Assembly: GCF_003473485.1 (NCBI RefSeq)
Contig: NC_053046.1
Span: forward strand, 30,767,332 to 30,831,331
DNA: 64,000 nucleotides
Source of the DNA: Medicago truncatula
Lineage: Eukaryota > Streptophyta > Magnoliopsida > Fabales > Fabaceae
Reading direction: 5' to 3'
In this document: positions 12,012 to 24,400 of the stretch, in pieces
Layout: the number at the start of each line of letters is the position of its first letter
How positions within the stretch are numbered: the first letter of the stretch is position 1
The notes under the pieces: model-generated
What the model was told of the DNA's origin: nothing
Databases searched by the model: none
What the model saw: only the letters and a program-made list of their open reading frames with translations
Translations under genes and position numbers: made by a program

Positions 12012-12178
12012 ATTTGAACAACAATTTTTTGACAACGTTTGTGACAACTTTCTCTCTCTCATACTCACATTTTGTTTTTATTTTCTCTCTCTATTGCTTT
12101 GATTTTTGTGCCAATACTCATATTTCTTTGTATATTTAGGTTGTCCCACAAGTTGTCAACAAAAATGGTTGTTCAAAT
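12012..12178. mobile_element. MITE with ATTTGAACAAC ends
   Basis: The 167-bp element starts ATTTGAACAACAATTTTTTG and ends with the complement of ATTTGAACAACCATTTTTG. Inside both ends are GACAAC/GTTGTC motifs. Related but diverged elements lie at 47161-47305 and 48671-48848. The rest of 11700-12850 holds no supported gene. Confidence 0.7.
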
Positions 12179-12851
12179 AACACTCCTCTAAAGCAATATG
12201 AGCTTCTATGTTAAAACTGTCTTTTGTCGTGATTTTGGAAAAAAATGTGGATTACAATCGCATATTTAAACAGAGGTTTAGTGCAAATGTCTAAGTTATA
12301 ATATAAAAAGATATCAATATTTTTTATTTTTTATATTTTAACCTTTTACATAGGCTATTTTGAATACTTTAGAATACGAAGAAATAATAAATTACTTTAA
12401 TCATAATAAAGGAATTTTTTCTCAAATAATTCCTTTTTTCGATGTTAACCCCTTAATCCATGGTCTGATAATCCGAAGTTCGACCAAGAGGTAAGTAAAA
12501 TTTGACAAAATTATTCCATCCAAAAATAAAACTCGGATCTTTTGATGGAGCTCATTAACTACTTAAGCTCAATCGTTTGATTTATATTTCAAACATTTCT
12601 TGTAAATATAATAACATCGTATACAATTTTACTTTAAAAATAAGAGATTGTGTACCATTTTTTTTTTTTTGAGGGAAATGTGTACCAATTTATATTTTCA
12701 ATAAATTCGTATTCGTATACATGACAAGTGAAAACATGTAAAAGTGGTTTAGTACTATTAATCTAGTTGCCGAGGTTCAAAACTTGGACGCGGTCTTTTG
12801 ATTGCGACTATTGAATAAACCGATATATAGCACTTATATTAAGTTACACCA

Positions 12852-15800
12852 ATGCAATCATCACTGAATCAATCAATCAATATGGCTATGAATCCTAATC
12901 AACAACATATTTCAACTGAAGATTTAAACCGCTATAGACATTTTCTCAGTCAACTTGACTCCCAAGTTAACAAGGTCAATTTAATTTCTTGTTCATTTAT
13001 TTTTCTCTTTTCATCATTCTTTATCGTCGTCACCAATTCATCAATATTGCACAAAATGTGCTCTGGATCATATTGCTCAATTATTTGTTCAATTTTTTGA
13101 TTCTAAATGTTTTTATTGTTAATGTTTCTTGTCTCAGTACAAACCCTAGGGTTTCGGCATTTGTTCCAAAATTAAACAACTCATATTTTCATTTCGATTT
13201 CGTCAAGTTAAAATTAGGTTATTTGATCTCCATCCAACACGTTGGATCAAAGCAAACTGCTATCAAGAAACAAATGTTTAACCGACGTCGAAACAAATCA
13301 TTGCGAATATGAAGCCTGGGGACTGGCTTCATATTCTCAGTTGTCAATCTGATAGGATTTCCGCCAGGTTTTTGATGCCATCGCGCTCCCTTGCGACACA
13401 AGTCAGTCTACATTTCAGCCCACTCACTTCTGTGGGCATTTTTATGGCCATCCTTCTTCTCTAGACACCACATTCAAATTGGTGCTCTCAGACCAAGCAT
13501 TGTGTTGATCCTCTCTCATGACTGTAATCAATCTTTTTTCCACTGACAAACGTAACAAACCAACATTCTTGATTATATAAATTTGCAAATAATTTCATTG
13601 CTATAGACAGATTGCTCTACTTGATCATGTTGTTGAACCAAGTAATTAACCGACATTGAAACAAACCAAACCATTGAACCATGTCAGTAAGTTTTTCTCT
13701 TTCCCTGTATGAAGTTGAATGACAGTGTAAAAATTGAGTTCTAATTTCTTAACTCAGTCCATCAATAATTTTTTCTGATAGTAATTATGATTCAAAAACT
13801 CTTGGGGGTGTTAAGTTTTAATTATAAGTTTTGCCCTCTTTTTAAGCAATTATTTGTAGTTTTCTTTTGATCAATTTATTTATAGATTTTAGGTTAAATT
13901 GGTATTGCAAATGTGCAAGTATGGTAATTTTGTTATCTTTTTGGGATTTTATTTTTATCATATTGCAATCTTGTTATCCAATCTAGCATTTCTGATCCAA
14001 AGGGGAATGAATCAACATCCTTTTTTTCTTTCTTACAATATCTCATTTGCTTTTTCACCAATTGCATTCTAATTTCTATAACACAGTTAGTGTACACTTC
14101 GTCAGAATAAATTTGCTGCTATGCATTGCTGTGATTGTCGTGTGTGTAAGTTTGAATTTTGAACAATGTGTCGTGTATTGAATGCAGCTTGGGAAGCAAG
14201 TAAATGATGTTGAGCAGTTTTACCAATCCACTGATGTTCAACAGAATGATTGCAAATACAAAGGCAGGGAGAAGCCTCCTACCGGATCTAAGAAGGCGTT
14301 GAAACGTGCTTCAGAAGATATGCAAGCGGAGATGAGGCACAATTTTAACAAAATATTCAATGAGGCAAGTGCAAGTACTTCTGCAATAACTACTACTACT
14401 ATTATTATTATTGCTGCTGTTGTTATTATTATTATTTCAGATTAAGATTGATTCATGTGTCTCCACAGGCATGAATTGGGTACACTCTCACTTTGATCAA
14501 AATGATCTAACCTATGTCTCTTCCTTCTATTTGAATTCTTGAATTGGACTTGGTTAGGATTATAGAACAAAAGGAAATTAGAGTAGTTAAATTAGTCAAG
14601 AGTTGTTATAGAAGTTAGTTAGCTAGCTAGCTAGTTGAGGTTGTTATAACACAAATGGCAGAGAGCATGATTGGAATATGGTAATTGTGAATAGAGTATT
14701 CTCTATTGTGAAGGGGAAACGGTTGGAGGAGAGATTCTCTTTTCGTCTATCATATTTCTTAAATAAAGTGTTCTTTCTATTCCATTCAATTCTTGGATTC
14801 CTAACAGACTCAAACTTTTATGTTTAAACGGTACTGATTACTTTTGACATTTTCAATATCTCAGAATTGAAAGGAAAAAACCTTACTTCAATAAATGACA
14901 TTTGAAACTTGTATGATGTATTGTAAGAACTATGACCAGCTTTCAGTGGTAGACAGCATTTTGTGGTTTATCATGTCACAAGGGTTATATATGAGCAAGT
15001 TAGTTTAAGGTGTAAATGTATCAGGAGTTTTTTAGAGTATCTTTTTTTTTTCGTTGATCACCTAATTGTCCACTGCATACAAAATCTTCAGTAGTGAAGC
15101 TGCTTGCCATGACCAATTATATATTACTTCAGCCTCTATCATTCAGCTATATTTATCCGGTGTTGTTAAATAGTAGCTATAGTGGAGTGGAATTTGAACA
15201 TATCACCATCGTTTTGTGATATGCTATTTAGTACAAAATATGTCAAATAACAGTTATAGTAGTATAGCACTTTTATGTAGCGGAATTTGAACAAACCATT
15301 ATTTTCCAGGATCCGCGATTGACAACGCTGATTTACCATTATATGTACATAAATAAATAAATTATTGCAAGAAGATATATTGATTTTATGGATAAGATTA
15401 TTATCTTCTACAATGCTACTTTCATTAAAAATAATAAAGCAGGGATTTGTTAACTTTTCACTTGCAATGATTAACCTTCTCTTTTCAATTGAATCTTGTG
15501 AAGTATTTCACCTAGTTTCTTTAAAATCTCAATAGCGATGCCTTTTCTTTTTCTCAGATAGCTAAGGATAAATGGGCGTGGCCATTTTTGGATCCTGTAG
15601 ATGTTGAAGGTCTTGGGCTGTATGACTATTATCAGGTAATTTTCTTTTCATTCCATTTTTAAGCTTTTCCATTGACTTGGACTATAGACATCTTGATTAC
15701 ATTACATAAATGACATTTGAAACTTGAACATCTTTTGAGAAATGGTTTAGATATTTTCTTGATCAGTCTTATACCAAAAACAATTCATTTGTTTTTCTTT

Positions 15801-17340
15801 TCCTAGATCATTGAGAAGCCTATGGATTTTAGTACTATAAAAATAAGAATGGAGGCTAAAGATGGCTCTGGTTATAAGAACGTGAGGGAGATATATGCTG
15901 ATGTAAGGCTGATTTTTAAGAATGCAATGAAGTACAATGATGAAAAGAATGATGTCCATGTGATGGCTAAGACCTTGCTGGAAAAATTTGAGAAGTAATG
16001 GCTGCATTTTTTGCCTAAAGTTGCTAAGGCGGTAATTTGTTTTTTTTTCCAAATACTTTCCTTTGTTTTTGATGAATGAAACTTGCTTATGTACAATTCT
16101 AGAGGTTGCACTTATAGAAATAACAGTGGTTTCAGCCATCCTATGCAATATTTTTCTGTAACTATATTAACTTGCTTTATTTGATTATTTCAGGAGAGTG
16201 ACCTATCAAAGGAAGAAGCACATGAGGAATTGAATAAAAGGCTTGCTCAAGAAGCAACTTATGCCAATATGACTAGGGAATTAAGCACTGAGGTTGGTTC
16301 ATTATTTTTTTTCAGAGCTGTGTTTAAAATCTAATGATGTATGTTACTTGGAAGAAGTATTTCAGACGGTTAATTTGTGCATTTAACTTTTGTTGTTCCA
16401 GCTGTCTAAGGTTGATATGGCTTTGAGAAGTCTCAAAACAACAGCGATTTCACAGTGCAGGTCTGTAAAGAGTCACTCGATGAATGATAGTTTAGTGCTA
16501 CATATTATCTGTTAGTTTAGTGCTTAGTCCCGCAATGAATGATTCTTGAACCCCCTTATGATAGGAGATTTGTGGATTTAGATTTCATGCATCCACACAG
16601 TCACGCTGTCATCGATTTGAATTGTCTAGCTAAGATCAGGCGGTCCTCATTTCAACTCTATATTTTAGTCTTGGATTACAGAGTTGAAACTATGATTGAT
16701 CTGACGGTCCTGGTTGCATGACTGCTTCAAATAGGTGATTCTCTTGTTGCAAGAAATCAGGATGAGTTTTATAGCACCTAGTCTCCCATTAGTTTGTTCC
16801 TCTAAAGACAACTGAGAATTCGTTATTGATTTCCTTTTGGTGATGTTATGAAATTATGTTGCTTATTATGCATTGTTCGGTGGTTGACAATACTTCAGGA
16901 AACTGTCACATCCGGAGAAATTAATACTTGCGAATGCCTTCACCAAATTGTCTCCTGATAACATCGTCAAGGCATTGGAGATAGTTAAAGAGAGCAATCC
17001 AAATTTCAAAGATCGTATTGATATGGTGACCCTTGACCTTGATTCTCAGGTTTGTCATATTATATATTGATACTGAATTACTGATGTTGTTTGCTTTCAT
17101 TAATTTTTTAATTTTGTTTGTCTTATCTTATCTATAAAAGTTTTGATTTTGTTTAGCAAGTGTTATTTAGCTACTTACTAATTTCATTAGCATATTATAC
17201 TACAGAGCGACTACACATTGTTTAGATTGCATATGTTTGTTAAAAACACACTAGAAGTTCAAGAAGGAACAAGCGTTATTAATCATGAAGACAACATCGA
17301 GGAAATGAAAAACAATGCCAAAAAGAGGAGAATTGTGTGA
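12852..17340 (+). CDS. GTE1-type bromodomain/NET protein, in-frame stop
   Basis: Eight exons join in frame: 12852-12974, 14188-14364, 15558-15635, 15807-16031, 16194-16292, 16402-16460, 16899-17049 and 17206-17340, or 348 codons before the final TGA. A bromodomain spans exons 2-4 (KDKWAWPFLDPVDVEGLGLY, then KPMDFSTI and MKYND with the acetyl-lysine-binding Asn). A NET-like domain spans exons 7-8 (KLSPDNIVKALEIV), followed by a basic tail ending KKRRIV. Plant GTE proteins of this type bind acetylated histones and regulate transcription. A TAA at 15996-15998, codon 190, interrupts the helix right after the bromodomain where relatives read on. Every downstream exon and splice site stays intact, so the change looks recent. 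Translation as read would give a 189-residue bromodomain protein without NET. Intron 2 has a GC donor (GAG|GCAAGT). Either a young pseudogene or a truncated protein; a sequencing error is possible. Confidence 0.82.
13305..13336. other. Perfect 12-bp hairpin in GTE intron 1
   Basis: GAATATGAAGCC (13305-13316) and its exact complement (13325-13336) flank an 8-base loop. The surrounding 13220-13500 has higher GC and no Stowaway-like ends, and looks unlike the AT-rich intron around it. Its origin is unknown. Confidence 0.6.
15158..15330. mobile_element. Intronic MITE, second CAGTGTTGTC-family copy
   Basis: It lies in GTE intron 2. The left end CGGTGTTGTTAAATAG and the inward right end CAGCGTTGTCAATC match the element at 9537-9778. 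The flanks ATTTATC and ATTTACC are a likely 7-8 bp target duplication with one change. The GGAATTTGAACA motif is shared with the other copy. Confidence 0.65.
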
Positions 17341-18555
17341 TTCTCTTGCCGAAGACATGTAATAAGGACAAAAAATTACATACTTTGTGATTCAGCTGTG
17401 CGAGAAATAAGGTAGTGTTTTAGTTTTGGTCGAGGTTGATGCTCAAAAACTTTATAGGTTGGACATGCCGGTAGGTCTTTTGAAACCTTTCATTGTAAGC
17501 TCAACGAGGCATGAAGACAACATTAACCTTTTCTTGTTTGACAATATTTTTTGAACATATTGAACATATTTGTAGAGAAATTTATGCCACTTGATGAGGG
17601 AAAATAAATATTGAAATAGTTGATGCATTCTTAGAAATTCATTAACTTTTAGAAATTGTCACCGGTTTTAAACAACAATTTCATTCTTCAGCACGCATAC
17701 ATTCTATTTTCCATGTCCCTCAATTGAAGAAGGCAGTAGAAAACCATCCTGTCTGCCACACAAGAATTACTTGTGGATTTCAAGCTGATGGATTATTGGG
17801 CCAAATAAACAAAGAAGAACTAATACCATGAGACAAACATTCCTTGACCAAATGAAATACCATTTGAACTTTCACATGTACAAGTTTTGAAGAAATTGTC
17901 ACTACAATATACTAAATGCAAGACCTATGAATCAAAATTGCAACCAAAACTGATGATAACAAAACCAACAGTAGTTCAAATTAGTCTCATTTGTAGTTAA
18001 CTTTGATTTTGATCTAATAATACACTCGATTAATGCATAAATTTTATCACCTATTAATGGTGCATGATTTCTACAAATAACTTTGCCAACGGATATCAAT
18101 ATTATTCCTTTTATTATTATTATTATTATTATTTTTTTATATAATTTTTCCTTTCTTTTATTTAAAGAAAAGATGCTTATAGCATTTCATTAATAATATT
18201 ATTCCTTTTTTTTTTATAATTTTTCTTTTTCTATCATAAAAGGTTAAATAGTCGAAATTTATTAAATTAAACAAAAGGAAGTCTTATGATTGATAAGTTT
18301 TTTTTATGTGATCTTTTTACAAAGTGTGTTAAAGTGACAAACACAATACTTTAACTCCTTAAAAAAAAAAACACAATACTTTAATGTAGTTAAGAGAGAT
18401 TCAATAATTATTCTAATTTTATGATGGTTTTTTTTTTATTTTTTTTATTTTACAATTTCATAAGGGCTAAAAGTTATTTTGTTGGTGTAAGGAGAAGACC
18501 AACTCTATAAATTATAAAATGATAAAATCATTTGTTACATTCAAAGAGGGGATGC
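17341..18555. other. Region between GTE gene and NCR-2
   Basis: At about 17660-17860 lies a decayed Ty3/gypsy integrase C-terminal fragment (the reading HSIFHVPQLKKAVENH is visible). From about 17970 the sequence matches the upstream region of NCR-3 (29935 onward), including AATAATACACTCGATTAATG, so it belongs to the duplicated NCR segment. A TATA-like TATAAATTATAAAA lies at about 18506-18519, 37-50 bases before the NCR-2 start. No other gene is seen. Confidence 0.7.
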
Positions 18556-18906
18556 ATGACTATAATTATCAAATTTGTTAATGTTTTGATTATTTTTCTT
18601 TCTCTTTTTCATGTTGCAAAGAATGACGACAATAAATTACTTTTATCTTTTATTGAAGAAGGTAAGCTACTTTTATTATTTACAAATTTCCTTATTTCGT
18701 ACGCAATATTTATTCCATGTTAGTTGATTTTTATTTTTTATTTTTTTACATTAGGTTTTTTATGTTTTAAGGATTCTGATTGTCCATACAATATGTGTCC
18801 GTCTCCTTTAAAAGAAATGTGTTATTTCATCAAGTGTGTATGTGGTGTGTACGGGCCTATAAGAGAAAGAAGGTTGTACCAAAGCCATAATCCAATGATC
18901 CAATGA
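18556..18906 (+). CDS. NCR-2: nodule-specific cysteine-rich peptide
   Basis: Two exons, 18556-18661 and 18755-18906, with a GT-AG intron of 93 bases, encode about 85 residues. The chosen start is the ATG of MTIIIKFVNVLIIFLSLFHV, the signal peptide. The ORF can be extended upstream only through a TTG codon. The mature part carries six cysteines spaced C-x5-C-x4-C-x7-C-x4-C-x-C, from LCFKDSDCP to KCVCG. Exon 1 has a longer tail (NKLLLSFIEEG) than NCR-3 and -4, apparently because the splice donor moved downstream. After the last cysteine there is an unusual extension of about 20 basic and polar residues ending NPMIQ, produced by loss of the stop used in NCR-3. It is a close paralogue of NCR-3. 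The family role is transport to symbiosomes and control of bacteroid differentiation. The long tail makes full function less sure. Confidence 0.82.
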
Positions 18907-18914
18907 ATTGGAAG

Positions 18915-19182
18915 TAAGCTTGAAACTTGGAAGGGAATGCGTCCTTCACCGTGAAGGATATCCAAATTGTGATGTCAGCTGAACATGTAACAGAGTGCCC
19001 CTTCAAGCATTGTGCTTTGAATTTTGATTCCTTTTATGTGGCAAATCATGGTTCTTGATTTTAGTCTAATGCACAATTCATTGTTAGTCCTTTGGCCACG
19101 ATATTGTTCACGGTTTGTATGTTAATTTCACACTAATTGAAGCCAATGTATGTAGAACCGCCAGAGATGGCATGATAATTGT
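18915..19182 (+). repeat. Left half of duplicated COL 3' flank
   Basis: This is paralogous to about 11137-11405 and continues at 27906 beyond the retrotransposon. It begins a few bases after the NCR-2 stop, which places the duplication junction at or within the NCR-2 3' end. Confidence 0.8.
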
Positions 19183-21310
19183 TGTAACGTCCACTTTCGT
19201 TTAATCGTTTATTTAATTGAGTTTAGGTGATTATATTATAATTATATAATATATGCATGATTTTGATATGTTTTGATGATTTATGATGATTTGATCGATG
19301 ACGTGATGAATTATGAGTTTTGGAAGATTTGATAAGGATATGAGAATTATTTTATTGTTAAATAAAATAAAGATTTGAAAATAATATAAAATATTTAGTT
19401 AAGGGCTGTTTTGATATTCTAGATAGTTTTGGGGGAGAAAGTGAGATAAGATAAGTAATTAAGAAGAGATATAAATAGGGAAGACCTAATTTTTAGAAAA
19501 ACATTGTTGTACGTACGTTTTTGGAGAAAAAGCCAAGAGAAGAGAAACCAAGAGAGAGGGCTGCGATTTCTTCATACAAGGTAAGGGTGAGACTAATAAT
19601 TCAATCAAGTTGATTGTTGTAATTCTGATGATTAATTGACAAAGTTAGGATTGATTTAGAAAAATTTTGGAATTAGGTCAAAACCCTAAAAATTGATGAT
19701 CAAACGGTAAAACTTGATTAGATTGATGTAGAAACCGTCCTATAATCTTAGAACATGTTTAGGATGGATTATGGAATCAATATTAGGCTTTGAACCATGT
19801 TATTTGATGGATTTTCGAGAAAACCCGTATTCTGCCCGAGCTTCTGTTCATCGCTCGCCTTGGCGAGGGATGATTCTCGCCTCGCGAGTGATGAACTTCA
19901 TCGCTCGCCTCGCGAGCCCTTTCCTTTCGCCTCGCGAGCGTTTCTGGCATCGCTCGCCACGGCGAACAACCCTTCCTCGCCTCGCGAGCTTAGGCAGAGA
20001 GCATGTCATATTTTGTGTTTCGACCTTTTTAGTTGGACCTTGGATGCCTTAGAGTGCCTGAACATACCTAGTTTTGATTAGGAATGAATGTAGGATCAGA
20101 TTGAACCCATAACAACACTAGTTTGGAAGATGAGTGGTACTCGCCATGGCGAGTAAGAACTCTCGCCTCGCGAGCACAACTAGAATTTAGATGCTTGAGT
20201 GTTTGTGCGATCTGTGTCGCACGTGTTGATCAAGAGTGAACCCCTAATTGGTAATGAAACCTAATGATGACGTTTAATGCAATCTGTAAAGCCTTTAAGA
20301 CATGTTGTCGTTAATTAAGCATGATTAATGTATTGTACAATCATGTAAGATATGAAAGTTAATTATGATGCAAATGATTGGTTGTTGATATAATGATATC
20401 ATCTTGTTATGTGACTTGTTTATGCTGCTTCCGTTATTTAACTAAGTGCATATGGTATATGATGAAGTTTAGCTCCAAATTATTGGATGCATGTTGATAT
20501 GTTGAATTACGGTGTTTTGTTGTTAAGAGTCCATGCATAGCATATCATTGAGCTTAGTCCTCACCACGTTTATTAGGAGCTTTGTCCTCCGCACGTTTTA
20601 TAGGAGCTTTGTCCTCCGCACGATTAAAGTATATTAATACTTATGATGACGATTGGTACCACATGCATATAAGGAGTCTAAGAGCATTGTCACATTGTCA
20701 TGATTAAGATGCCTTGTTGATAATGATTGAATATGTGATTACGTGATAAGTGTTTATCAATTATGTTATGTTGTTCATGATAATTGGATATATGATTACG
20801 CAATAACTGTTTAGCAATTATGCAATGTTGTTAAAGAAATGATTATGATGTTAATTTATGATTCGCAGTTACATTGATTAATGTTATTTTGTTATGAAAT
20901 CTCACCCCTTCTGCTTGAAAATGTTGCTCTTCGTATGGGTAACTTGCAGGTGATCGTGCTTAGTGTGCAGTTGCCGTCGTGAGTGGCCTTGCCTTCTCTG
21001 TGTGGTCTAGGTCGCTCTGATACGTAACGGGATGGGGTTATATGCTATAACATGCTTCATTCTTTTACGTGAACTGCTATGATAATTTCTGTTTTGATTA
21101 ACTCTTTTGAGATACTTTATTGGGGCCTGCGTGCCAAACTGATTTATGGTTAATGAACTAATATTCCGCTGCTATGTTAAGATATTATGTGAAAGTTAAA
21201 TTATTATTTAACTGTTTTTTTGGATTACGTTTCTATGTGATATCCCGTTTATGGTTTTTACTCTGATAAATGTTTAAGAAATTTGTATATTGGGAAAACG
21301 GGGTGTTACA
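19183..21310 (+). repeat. 5' LTR of the chromovirus
   Basis: The 2,128-bp LTR starts TGTAACGTCCAC and ends GGGGTGTTACA. A TATA box, TATAAATAG, lies at 19470-19478 and is the probable promoter. A CG-rich cluster of short palindromes lies at 19850-20180. A tandem pair built on TAGGAGCTTTGTCCTCCGCA lies at about 20570-20625. Confidence 0.95.
19850..20180. repeat. CG-rich palindrome cluster in the LTR
   Basis: At least six short inverted repeats occur here: CTCGCCTTGGCGAG, several CTCGCCTCGCGAG, CTCGCCACGGCGAA and the perfect 16-bp ACTCGCCATGGCGAGT. They stand out in an AT-rich LTR. The 3' LTR has the same cluster minus 50 bp, lost between two CGCCTCGCGAG repeats. Confidence 0.85.
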
Positions 21311-21312
21311 AT

Positions 21313-21324
21313 TGGTATCAGAGC
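21313..21324 (+). promoter_or_regulatory. Primer binding site (tRNA-iMet type)
   Basis: TGGTATCAGAGC begins two bases after the 5' LTR. It is the standard plant retrotransposon complement to the 3' end of initiator methionine tRNA, used to prime minus-strand DNA synthesis. Confidence 0.95.
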
Positions 21325-21423
21325 AGGTCGGTCCGTCCGGTCAATTAGAGAGTCGTGTCGAGTCTTAGTAATATTTATATTACTATCTTATGTTGTTGTT
21401 GCTACTTTTGTAGAATATCAGGA

Positions 21424-24400
21424 ATGGCTGGAAGAAACGATGCTGCGTTAGCTGCTGCTTTACAAGCTGTTGCCTAAGCTGTGGGACAACAACCTAACGC
21501 AAATGCTGGTGCGAATGCTGAAGCTAGGATGTTGGAGACTTTCATGAAGAAGAACCCTCCAACTTTCAAAGGACGTTATGACCCTGATGGAGCCCAGACG
21601 TGGCTTAAGGAGATTGAGAGGATTTTTCGGGTTATGCAGTGCACTGAGGATCAGAAAGTGCGGTTTGGTATTCATCAGCTAGCCGAGGAAGCTGATGACT
21701 GGTGGGTTGCTCTTCTGCCTACCCTTGGGCAGGAGGGAGCTGTTGTGACTTGGGCTGTTTTCAGGAGAGAGTTCCTGAGAAGATACTTTCCGGAAGATGT
21801 TCTCGGGAAGAAGGAGATCGAGTTCCTTGAGTTGAAGCAAGGAAACATGTCTGTGACAGAGTATGCTGCCAAGTTCGTGGAGCTGTCAAAGTTCTACCCG
21901 CACTATACTGCTGAGAATGCTGAGTTCTCGAGATGCATCAAGTTCGAGAACGGTTTGAGGCCCGACATCAAGAGGGCGATTGGGTACCAACAGCTAAGAG
22001 TTTTTCCGGATTTGGTTAATAGCTGCAGGATCTATGAAGAGGATACGAATGCTCACTACAAGGTAGTGAATGAGAGGAAGGGCAAGGGACAGCAGAGTCG
22101 TCCTAAGCCGTACAGTGTCCCCGCTGATAAAGGGAAACAGAGGATGGTCGATGATAGGCGGCCTAAGAAGAAGGATGCTACAGAGATTGTGTGTTTCAAT
22201 TGTGGTGGGAAAGGCCACAAAAGCAATGTCTGCCCTGAAGAAATCAAGAAGTGTGTTCGATGTGGCAAGAAAGGTCATATTGTAGCTGAATGCAAGCGTA
22301 CGGACATTGTGTGTTTTAACTGCAATGGAGAGGGTCACATTAGTTCACAGTGTACTCAGCCTAAGAGGGCGCCGACTACTGGTAGAGTCTTTGCTTTGAC
22401 TGGTACTCAGACAGAGAACGAGGATCGTTTGATCAGAGGTACTTGCTATATTAATAATACTCCTTTAGTTGCTATTATTGATACTGGTGCTACGCATTGT
22501 TTTATTGCTTTCGATTGTGTTTCTGCTTTGGGTCTTGATTTGTCTGATATGAATGGAGAAATGGTTGTCGAAACTCCAGCTAAGGGTTCGGTGACTACTT
22601 CTCTCGTATGTTTGAAATGTCCTTTGTCTATGTTTGGTCGTGATTTCGAAATGGATTTAGTTTGTCTACCTTTGAGCGGTATGGATGTGATTCTGGGTAT
22701 GAACTGGTTAGAGTACAACCACGTTCTTATTAATTGTTTTAGCAAGTCAGTGCATTTCTCTTCCGTCGAAGAGGAAAGTGGTGCAGAGTTTTTATCTACT
22801 AAGCAGCTGAAGCAACTGGAACGCGACGATATCTTGATGTTTTCGTTAATGGCTACTTTATCTATTGAGAATCAAGCAGTGATTGATAGGTTACCGGTGG
22901 TGTGTGAATTTCCTGAAGTTTTTCCAGATGAGATTCCTGATGTGCCTCCAGAGAGAGAAGTTGAGTTTTCTATTGATCTTGTTCCTGGAACGAAGCCGGT
23001 CTCGATGGCACCTTATCGTATGTCTGCTTCCGAGTTATCTGAGTTGAAGAAACAGTTGGAAGACTTGCTTGAGAAGAAGTTTGTTAGACCAAGTGTTTCA
23101 CCTTGGGGAGCGCCAGTTTTGTTAGTAAAGAAGAAAGATGGTAGTATGCGGTTATGTATTGATTATCGGCAGTTGAACAAGGTAACTATCAAGAATAGGT
23201 ATCCACTTCCGAGAATTGATGATTTGATGGATCAGTTAGTGGGTGCACGTGTTTTTAGCAAGATTGATTTGAGGTCAGGTTATCACCAGATTAAAGTAAA
23301 GGATGGAGATATGCAGAAGACAGCTTTCAGAACGCGTTATGGTCACTATGAATATAAAGTTATGCCTTTTGGTGTTACCAATGCACCTGGAGTGTTTATG
23401 GAGTATATGAATCGCATCTTTCATGCATTTTTGGATCAGTTTGTGGTTGTGTTTATCGATGATATTTTGATTTACTCCAAGACTGAAGAAGAACATGCTG
23501 AGCATCTGAAGATTGTTTTGCAAGTGTTGAAAGAGAAGAAACTTTATGATAAATTATCGAAGTGTGAATTCTGGTTGAAAGAAGTGAGTTTTCTAGGCCA
23601 TGTTATTTCTGGTGATGGTATTGCAGTGGATCCGTCTAAAGTTGAAGCGGTATCACAGTGGGAGACTCCTAAGTCAGTTACTGAGATTAGAAGTTTCTTC
23701 GGTTTAGCTGGTTACTATAGAAGGTTTATTGAAGGGTTTTCTAAGTTAGCTCTTCCGCTAACGCAGTTGACTTGTAAAGGTAAAACTTTTGTGTGGGACG
23801 TCCATTGTGAGAACAGTTTCAGTGAATTAAAGAAGCGTTTGACGACTGCTCCAGTGTTAATTTTGCCGAAGTCAGATGAACCTTTTGTGGTTTATTGTGA
23901 TGCGTCCAAACTGGGTTTAGGAGGTGTAGTTATGCAAGAAGGTAAAGTGGTAGCTTATGCTTCAAGACAGTTGAGAATTCATGAGAAGAATTACCCTACG
24001 CATGATCTCGAGTTAGCGGCCGTAGTCTTTGTATTGAAGATATGGAGACATTACTTGTATGGTTCGAGATTTGAGGTGTTTAGTGATCACAAGAGTTTGA
24101 ATTATTTGTTCGATCAGAAGGAATTGAATATGAGACAGCGAAGATGACTTGAATTGTTGAAAGATTATGACTTTGGTTTGAATTATCATCCAGGTAAAGC
24201 TAATGTTGTTGCAGATGCCTTGAGTAGGAAGACATTGCATATGTCCGCTATGATGGTCAGAGAGTTCGAATTGCTTGAACAGATTAGAGATATGAGTTTG
24301 GTTTGCGAATGGTCACCTCAGAGTGTGAAACTGGGTATGCTGAAGATTGATAGTGAATTTCTGAAAAGTATCAAGGAAGCGCAGAAAGTTGATGTCAAGT

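Noticed and set aside
19771-20052. ORFs rich in Arg and Ser in the LTR, repeated at 26416
   Set aside because: They come from the CG-rich palindrome cluster of the LTR and are broken by the 50-bp deletion in the 3' copy.
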